A stretch of 64,000 nt of DNA from Sweltsa coloradensis. Lineage: Eukaryota > Arthropoda > Insecta > Plecoptera > Chloroperlidae. The notes beneath the pieces are model-generated. The model did not search any database. It saw nothing but the letters and a program-made list of their open reading frames with translations, and was not told the origin of the DNA. The translations under genes and the position numbers were made by a program. Shown piece by piece: positions 56,516-64,000 of the stretch. Numbering within the stretch: the stretch's first letter is position 1; each line of letters opens with the position of its first letter. Location of the stretch: assembly GCA_024449915.1 (NCBI GenBank), contig JAMZAV010003192.1, forward strand, positions 124,001 to 188,000, written 5' to 3'.

Positions 56516-57138
56516 ACCATGGATAACACTAGGACTTATCAAATCAATCAGACAAAGAGATTTGTTAAGCAAAAATATCTTAAAATATCCGGAAAACCTT
56601 TTACTAAAAGCAAGCTACCAAAATTATAGATATCAACTTACAAAATGTATTAAACTAGAAAAAAATGATTACTTCAGGAATAAAATGTTTGATGCTAATA
56701 GCATGTTCAGAAGGTGTGGGGAGTCATCAACGAAGCAACAGGTAAAGAAAAATTTCAAAATTTCAAAAATCAAATCCATGTATCTCTGGAACTTTGTTCT
56801 GTTATGGATAAATAAATAAACAAACAAACAAATAAATAACAAAACAACAAATACCAGTGACGACCCCCTGCTAGTAGCTGAAACATTTCTCAGCTATTTT
56901 AGCAATATATTAGGGAAAGATATGGCAGAAAAAATTCAAAGTGAACTAACCACTCAGCCAAAATAATGACCGAATTAATCAAAATACTTTCAGCAGCCAA
57001 CTAGAAAAGAAACTCGATAATTCTTAGTCCCACTACTGAAGAAGATTGATTGGATATTGCTTAACGTCTCTTATTAATACTGAAGAAGAAATAATAAGTC
57101 ATATAAACAAACTAAAAGCTGACTCTGCACCAGGCTCC
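56516..57138 (+). pseudogene. Non-LTR ORF2 linker between endonuclease and RT
   Basis: Frames read PWITLGLIKSIRQRDLLSKN, KCIKLEKNDYFRNKMFDAN, SDDPLLVAETFLSYFSNILG and TEEEIISHINKLKADSAPG. This is the conserved stretch before the RT fingers in Jockey/CR1-type ORF2 (PW.T..L...I..K, NYY, FN.YF..IG, L...KA.G.D). Stops and frame changes are frequent, and an A-rich simple repeat interrupts it near 56810-56850. It ends abruptly where the 51-bp minisatellite region begins. Confidence 0.65.
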
Positions 57139-57210
57139 CACCCAAGTAGCACAGAAAATGTGTGCGCTTATGGGCCATCAGCGGCAAAGTGATGGCAAAG
57201 TTTTGCGTTG

Positions 57211-57353
57211 ATGGGCCGCCTATGGCCCATAAGCACACAACCGACAGGCGGCGAACAGTTGGCGGCCCTCCTATGGCCCATAAGCACACAACCGACAGGT
57301 GGCGAACAGTAGGCGGCCCGCCTATGGCCCATAAGCACACAACCGACGGGAAT
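57211..57353 (+). repeat. 51-bp minisatellite, about 3 units
   Basis: CCTATGGCCCATAAGCACAC begins at 57219, 57270 and 57321. The 51-bp period keeps one frame open on the minus strand as a 17-residue repeat (SVVCLWAIGGPPTVRHL). Confidence 0.9.
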
Positions 57354-57502
57354 CTAATGCGAGTATATAACACATTAGATGATGGATGTTTAAAGGAATA
57401 ATTTAATTGTCAATTTAATCATGTTACGTAAATCATTCTCGCTCTTCTTCGTCGATGTGAGGAATATTGACGCTCTTACATTCAATGTATATCATTTTAG
57501 TA

Positions 57503-58154
57503 CTAGGAAGCTTCGCAAACGCTTTTTCAGGCGCGTTGTTGGATGAGCGTAGGCCTATGTTCTTTGTTTTTTTTTAAAGCGTAAAATTGCGATTTTTATG
57601 AAAAGGTATTTTTCGATTGCACTCAAATTTCACACCAATATATAAATTCATGAAATAAAGGTTCTGTGAAAAAATCATTATAATCGGATTAAGCATTTTT
57701 GTGTTGTAAGTCAAAGAATGTTTATAAATTTTAATAAATCGTAAAATTGCGATTTTCATAAGAAATAATTTTGTCGATTGCTCTCAAATTTCGCAAGAAT
57801 ATAGAAATTCATAAAATTAAGATTCTGTGCAAAAATCATTACAATCGGATAAAGCAAGTAGGTGTTTCAAGTCGAATAATTTTTTTTTAAATCGAAAAAA
57901 AATCGTATAATTGTGATTTGATTGAGAAATAATTTTTGATTGCGCCCTAAAACGTGGCAGTTCTACCGTTGAGTGACTGTTCTACGTTCAGAGATTTCGA
58001 AGGCCTTCAGAAAATTTCATCGCAATTGGAGTATAGGTTTAGCCGGAATCGTGTTAACAAACAGACAAAAATACAAACAGAATGAAAAAATATTCCGGAT
58101 TTTTTTCTCCAGTGTAGTGTAATGGAATCTTCGCTTTGCTCGTTACGCTCATCC
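57503..58154 (-). mobile_element. Helentron-like element, subfamily A, complete copy A2
   Basis: 652 bp. The 5' end is GGATGAGCGTAACGAGC (58154 downward). An inverted TACGCTCATCC lies 38 bases from the 3' end, followed by hairpin AACGC...GCGTT and terminus CTTCCTAG before T. It shares GTTAACACGATTCCGGCTAAACC and CTTCGAAATCTCTGAACG with copies A1, A3, B1 and B2. No ORF. Confidence 0.65.
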
Positions 58155-58601
58155 TATTAAACTTATTATTTGATAATATTAATATTATATCATTCCGATA
58201 CCGAATACGCCACGTAGGGTTTCCAAAATAATACTTTGATTATTGCATTCAATCGACATAATTTTTAAATTCATTTCAAACATGTTTATAAAATAATTAA
58301 TTTCATTGCAATATGCAAAAATCATCCGCTGTCGATAATGCTGTCACGTATCTATAATATGTCTTCGCACTTGCCGTTTCGTAGTGCAAATTTCACATAC
58401 TTGACGCAGATGGAAGAAAACGAAAATATATTCATTATAAATAAATAAATATATATTTTATGTTTGTAGAACTACGGCAAATAAATCGACCTAATTAATA
58501 TTTAAAATTGTCCTAAATCTTTAATTTATCAAAACACCGGAAATAGTTCAATAATTTGATCATATTATGACATTGCCAAAACTACTAGTTATTTATATTT
58601 T
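58155..58601. other. No gene seen
   Basis: AT-rich. A further isolated GGATGAGC after a T marks 58602. Confidence 0.35.
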
Positions 58602-58679
58602 GGATGAGCAGTACGACCAGTATAGACGATTACAGAAAAAATTATTTCACGTTTATCCCGGACATAACTGTTCCTGCTA

Positions 58680-58893
58680 GTAATTTTTTGGTTGAAAAGC
58701 AGATTTTTTTAATTTGTAACACACACTCTTGTGTACAAACTGACATACTTGAAAAATTTGTCTCGTTAATATCTTGCACTTACGTTTTTTTTTTCCGCCG
58801 GTACGAATAGGTGAAAGAAAGTGCAAGATATTAACGACAAAATTTTTCCAAGTAATAGAAACAAAAATCATCCTTCAAACCAAAATTTATGAG
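58680..58893. repeat. Long imperfect inverted repeat (foldback hairpin)
   Basis: The left arm (58680-58783) and right arm (58818-58893) share TTTTGGTTTGAA, ACTTGAAAAATTTGTC and CGTTAATATCTTGCACTT. The loop of about 34 bases contains a T-run and CCGCCGG. The right arm lacks about 30 bases of the left. Confidence 0.8.
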
Positions 58894-58899
58894 CAGGGA

Positions 58900-59770
58900 T
58901 ATTATTATTAAGCCTTTATTTGCAACAGAACATACATTCCACTAGCGCAAATTTAATATATAGGACACTAAACAAACATATACATGTAAAATTAACAGTT
59001 ATAGCTTTTGCCAGAAACACAGATAAAAACTACTTACTTATCTAGACAAGCTTTAGATGTGTTTGTTTGTATGTGTGTTTGTCTTTGTGCGTGATCGTAA
59101 CGTAATCGTGTGCGTGTGCGTCTGCGTGTGCGTGTGCGTGTGCGTGTGTGTGTGTTTTACATCAAATGGTACAAATACATCTATGTCAAGTTGCAAAAAT
59201 ACACAATCATGTACAGGGAAAACAAATAAACAATTAACCAAAAACAAAAGGTTAAAATTAAACTGTTAAATAATCATGTCTTTCTTTGTTCTTGTTGTGA
59301 AACGTTGATATAGATCACATTTTTAAATAAAAATTAATAATTAAATAACACATTTTGGATTTTTATAGTTCTATTTGTTCAGTTTCTTGTTCTTCTTTAA
59401 CTTCTTTTCTTCTGTGTTGTACCCCCCCCCCCTTTTTAAGGTGGAAGTGGGGGGGGTGGAATATGATTGCAGAGACTATTGTAGTAATGGGTTCAGGGAC
59501 AGTGTACAGTTGTTGACTATACACAAACACTTCCTCATATCCCAAAAAATTTCAAAAAACTTGTATAGTGTTTCTTCCAATATTATATGCAATTCGGAAA
59601 GAATTCTTTTTTTTTTCAGTTCCAAACGAGAGATTGGGGAAATCGGGTTTGGGGTTGTCCGTCAACTGGGGTAGTAATATTGTAGTCGATAGATTGTTGC
59701 TATGGTTAGTGTTTTTAAACTAGAAACGCTCAGTTGGGACGCGTTGAAAGCGAGCACGTGCTATAGCTAG
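58900..59770. other. No gene; TG microsatellite at 59107-59156
   Basis: AT-rich, with GTGTGC/GTGTGT repeats. A short hairpin-like C-run and G-run lies at 59424-59457. No gene recognised. Confidence 0.4.
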
Positions 59771-60319
59771 ACCCAAAAGCCCATTTTTTTAATTTTTAAA
59801 ATTTGCGACGTTCGCTGTCCACGGGCCATTTTTCCGATATTATTTTTATTCCAAGGATTTGGGTAAACCCGTATGAAAATCTTTATTTTGTGGATAAAAT
59901 CCCCGCCATCTAGAGGACCTTGACTCTTGGGAAAAAATATTTAAACCTTTGGTGACAAATAATAGACTGTTTCCCTCGAAAGTATTTTGATTCTTCTAGG
60001 TGGCAGGTTAGAAATTTCGCGCTCTTTTCGTTGCCATGGCAACGTTACTTTTGTTATAATGTAATTTCCATCTACACTATTTATCGACAAACTAAAATTA
60101 ACATATTCGTGCCGGGAAACGGCATTCTAAATGATTTGGCTATCTAAATTTTTGTCCCCGGTTATTTTGAAAAAAAAACTTTCGTTTAATTTTAAATGTA
60201 ACTTTTTAATTTTTTGAACGATTTTGCCACAAAACTAATGGATTAAATGAGAAAAAAGCTTGGGAGGGTCAAAATTTAAACTGGGCCGAGCCTCCTTTTC
60301 GAACGTTAGGGCGGACATA

Positions 60320-60358
<39 letters not shown>

Positions 60359-63300
60359 GGTGACAAATTTTTCCCGGCAAGTCAAATGGAAACGCCGCTT
60401 CGCCCCGTTTAAATAGTTCGCTAGGGATTCAGGCTGGTTTTTGACGTCGTTGGAAAGAGACACCGAGAGGACACGTGGTACCATTTTTACTTTAATTCGC
60501 TAATCAACAGGTAACGAGTTGCCAGCTGGGAAAAGATTGGCACTCGTATATGGATGAAACTGATCCGTTTTCATCACAAAAAGGACACGGGGGAGAGTCT
60601 CTTTTTTTCCTTTTTGTGCTGCGTTCTGTGTTAGCAGTCTATCGGGGAGAAGACGCCAACATGTCGCTATCTTTGATATCAGTGGGGTTTTGAAGTGATT
60701 TCCAATTTACTGAGCGTCGCCCCCACACACATTCCCAGTTTGGGTCGGTGTGTGCATCAGTCTTGCCGGCTTTTTTTGAAAAATTTTTTCTATTGTTTTT
60801 TGGGGGAAGGTTTCGTTTATTTGTCAGGAGGCTTTTGTATAGATCCTGTTGGGAGTGTTGAAATGGAATTTGATAGGTTTGGGAAAGTATCTTTGTGGAT
60901 TTTTTGTATTTTTTGTATTTTTAAAACACAGACGTCTTCGTAAGAGCTGATATTGGGGAAAAAGTGAAACTCTCAAAGGCCTCCACACACCGTCGCATTA
61001 AAGAAATCTCCGGGGAAGGTACTTTAGCGGTTTCCATTGGGGCAAAAACGATTTCGGGCATGAGCACGTTCCCCCGGGGTGGTAGTTTTTGAGTGTTTGG
61101 GTATGAGTTGGGCTTCGTTTTCGGGAGAAAATTCATTTCAACCACGATTTAGAATGATTGGTGAAAGGTGGGACTTTGGAAAGTTTTTCTTCTTTAGTGT
61201 GAGAGGAGGATGCTGCGACGGATACCTGTTGTCATATGATTTAAAAGGTGGATTTTATCACCTTTAAGTGAAGTTTCATTTTGCCGCAAATCACATTTGA
61301 AAATACGTAATTTTTATGCGCTTTTATGTTTAAAGCTGTATATTTACAACCCTAAACCCCTATTTGATTGCTTGCATATACTTAATTTGGTGTAGCCAGT
61401 GACAGCCCCCCCAATAAATTAACAAAATTTTTTTTGACTCTGTCCGAAAACGTTTTGGGTCTGTTTTTACTGATAGGAATGTATGAGTTTTAAATGCGCT
61501 AGTGGTTCACTATCACTTTTCTCCCTTTATTGACGAACATGGTACCTATTTTATAGTTCGAAAGCATTTTTTCTACTTTCCGCGTAATATTTCCAGTTTT
61601 GTTCTTCATAGTGTGGCGTTTTTCCCTAAGAGCCCCCTAAGTTCTTCATGCCCTGGATGACCATGTAAGCCCTTTGGGGAATCGGTTTCTACCTCTCCGC
61701 CTCCAACCCCAAAGTCCCTTTGATTTTTTTTATTTAATTTGGCGCCTGATATGCATCCGTACTTGTAACCATGTCAATCATATTTTGAACCCATCTTCTT
61801 TATTTATGAAAATTTCCCAACCCGGTAAGCACTGAGGGTGACCTCTAAGGGCTCGGTGTGTCGTTTGGGGCGGTTCAAAGGGGGGCGTGATTTTTAAAAA
61901 CCCACCCCGTAGGATGTTCAAAAATATTGGAAAAGGTTCGAAAGAAATTAAAAACCAAATGCTGAAAAAGGGTCGCCTTGTCTTATACCCGTCAGGTGAT
62001 GGATGGGTGCGTAAAGTAGGGCCTATTCGAAGTAGGCTTCTTGCACCATTATACAATTTTTTATTAATTTTGATAAAAAATTGTCCAAAGCCAAAGCATT
62101 TATGTGTGAAACAAGTACTCATGTCGTATGTTGTAAAAACGCGCCTGTTGATCTAATGAATAATGGCTAGTTTGTTTGTCAAGTTTGTTTTGTAGAGTAT
62201 GTCTCAAACAAAGTGTAGGTTGTCTTGAACCCTTCTTTCGGGAAATGCAAAAAGTTTGACTTCTGAACTATGTGTTTATAATTTTTTCTTAGGGGGTTTT
62301 TTGCTAAAGCTTTTCCTAATTTTTTGTAATCGTGTTATAAGATATGGGGCGCCAGGGGGATAGCTCAAGGCGGTCTCCGGCTTGGGAAAAATTTTAATAC
62401 AGACTTTTGCATTGAGGCGGCAATGTGCATTTTTGATAAATTTAAAAAAACGGTTCTTAAAAAATATGTTTTAATGCTTGGCCAAAACACTTTGTAAAAC
62501 TCGCTGTTAAGCCGTCTGCCCGGGGGACTTCCGCGGTTTAATTAAGAATGCATCGTTAGTTCTTGCTCTTTTTCTCTGCGTCACCTTTCACGTAAAGTCT
62601 GACAGGGAGGCAGCGCAAAAAAATTTTTCAGGGAATAGTTTAGGTTGACTGTTTCATCTTTGAAAAAATTTTTAAAAATGTTCTTTTTTTGTTTTTACAA
62701 TTTGTATGTGTTTTTGTTTCAATATACCCTTTATTCGAATTTGAGAGAGTGTTTGTGCGGGGCCTCTCTCCTTTTCGAGTTGTAGAAAAGTATTGAATTG
62801 GTTACCTTCTTAAAAAAAGCGCACTTTTTTCTAACTTTTAAACCTTCAGCTCGTGACAAGATGTTTTTCTAATTTCTGATGGAAGTTTTTTGAGTTTTTT
62901 TTTTTCTTGAGGCGACAACTTTTTTTTGGGGACTGTAAGCTTTTAACTTGTTGTTTAGATTGGTGTAGGACATCTTGATGTGATTTTGAAAAGGCCCCAA
63001 TGAAGGTTTTGTGTGTGTTTTTATTTCACTCTTCAGTGAGTCCCATGCACGGTTGCATGGGAACGTATGTCTATTTCGTTATAAATGATTTTAAAAGTTT
63101 TTTTATTTTCTATTAGTCAGGTTTTTTCGAGCGGGCTATTGTTAAATTTCCAATATGGCGAACCGTGTGGTTTTGGGCGGGTCCGTATTTAATTTTTTAA
63201 TGCGGGGTATCAGAAAAAGAGGTGTTTTTTGTACTGATTATTTTTGGAATTTTATTTCTTGGTTATTTTCTGCCCATCTTGACATTGTGCCTGAGTGATT

Positions 63301-64000
63301 GTGAAGGTGTATTGCGTTTTTGGGGTTAACTCACGCCACGCGAAAAAAAGCCAGTACTGGTTTAAAAAATGTTTTAGTTTTTTACCCTCATTGTAACGCC
63401 TCTGTGTGATTAAATCTTCCTTAATGTATTTGTGAGATTCCAATCTCCCCCTTTTATTACAATTTTTTCCCTTTTGTTTTCGACAATTTTTTTTGAATTG
63501 ATTTAGGATGAAATTTTCTATTTTTGTGTCGTGCGGCAGTATACTTTTTATAAAAATCAATTTGCCCCGCAAAAATTTTAGGTTGGCTGTTTGTAGATAT
63601 CCTGGGACAAGTATTGTATGGCTGATAAGGGTGATGTTTGTATTTTTTTCTTAGAGCTATGTTTGCCAAACAGTTTTAAAATGGGAGGGTTGATGAGAAG
63701 CAAAAAAAGTTGCAAGGCAAAGGGATTTTGGAAATCCTTCGGGTTAGTTTCCTTTGAAATAAAAATCGGACTTGAGGCGTGTTAAGTATTTCAAGTGCGA
63801 ATTTTTTGGTGCATTGCAAAAACCTTGCCGTTTAATGTTGTTATATCATTATGCGTTTTTTTCTTTATCTTTGCGAGTCCCCATTTAAGACTTTTTAAAA
63901 GGGATAGCATTGCCCACTTGAAAATTTTTTTTTTTTTTTAGAACGTTTAGCAATTATAAGGGCTCTAATTACAGTGTTTTTGCGACTGTTTCGGTATGTT
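59770..64000. other. T-rich homopolymer-laden block, no recognisable gene
   Basis: Like 6.7-15.2 kb, the sequence is full of runs and looks base-smoothed, here toward T and G. A 37-base A run lies at 60321-60357. No ORF over 120 codons and no motif I can support. Confidence 0.5.
60030..60043. promoter_or_regulatory. Perfect X-box palindrome
   Basis: GTTGCCATGGCAAC matches the RFX-factor X-box consensus (GTNRCC/RGYAAC halves). There is no gene beside it to give it meaning, so it may be chance. Confidence 0.3.

Noticed and set aside
59057..59269. Open frames over the TG repeat
   Set aside because: They are translations of a microsatellite.

Overview
The window is eukaryotic, AT-rich and almost entirely repetitive. 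I see no intact host gene, no rRNA gene, no CRISPR array and no bacterial operon. The elements suggest an arthropod, probably a crustacean or another marine arthropod: a Jockey-type non-LTR element with a CTA-repeat 3' tail and PRE_C2HC-like CCHC ORF1, a CR1-like element with an esterase ORF1, Gypsy elements, RLE-type non-LTR debris, and Helentron-like and foldback-like elements. The clade assignment is an inference from element types only.

1-5.9 kb: a minus-strand CR1-like non-LTR element (coiled coil plus SGNH-esterase ORF1, then endonuclease/RT ORF2). It is split just after the YADD motif by a plus-strand Jockey-like element at about 61-2052. The interrupted RT frame resumes at positions 1-60. 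6.4-16.5 kb: a long block whose bases look smoothed into homopolymer runs, probably unpolished assembly. It holds two copies of a 1.4-1.9 kb unit, the second carrying a 602-bp Helentron-like insertion that the first lacks. 17.9-28 kb: non-LTR debris, several TIR elements nested in each other, tRNA-derived SINEs and a small hAT-like MITE.

28.3-35.7 kb: a young, nearly complete Gypsy element with 1.33-kb LTRs about 99% identical, a 4-bp target duplication, and pol broken only by two in-frame stops. 37.0-40.7 kb: a foldback-type element with inverted arms of about 146-bp tandem monomers around an ATC microsatellite. 42.4-49.7 kb: a second foldback-type element with about 155-bp monomers and identical 15-bp outer termini. 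Its core holds a decayed copy of an uncharacterised gene family whose conserved acidic blocks follow the order seen in FEN1/XPG-type nucleases. A 4.4-kb Gypsy element later landed in its right arm, leaving a perfect 5-bp duplication. I rate this the most interesting part of the window.

50.8-58.9 kb: a second 602-type Helentron-like copy, two fragments of one decayed non-LTR element, an RLE (R2-type) endonuclease fragment inside a TIR unit, a probable solo LTR, a 51-bp minisatellite, another Helentron-like copy and a foldback hairpin. 59.8-64 kb: a T-rich, homopolymer-laden block with no recognisable gene. Throughout, insertion order can be read from nesting and target duplications, so the window works as a record of successive transposition rather than as a set of cooperating genes.
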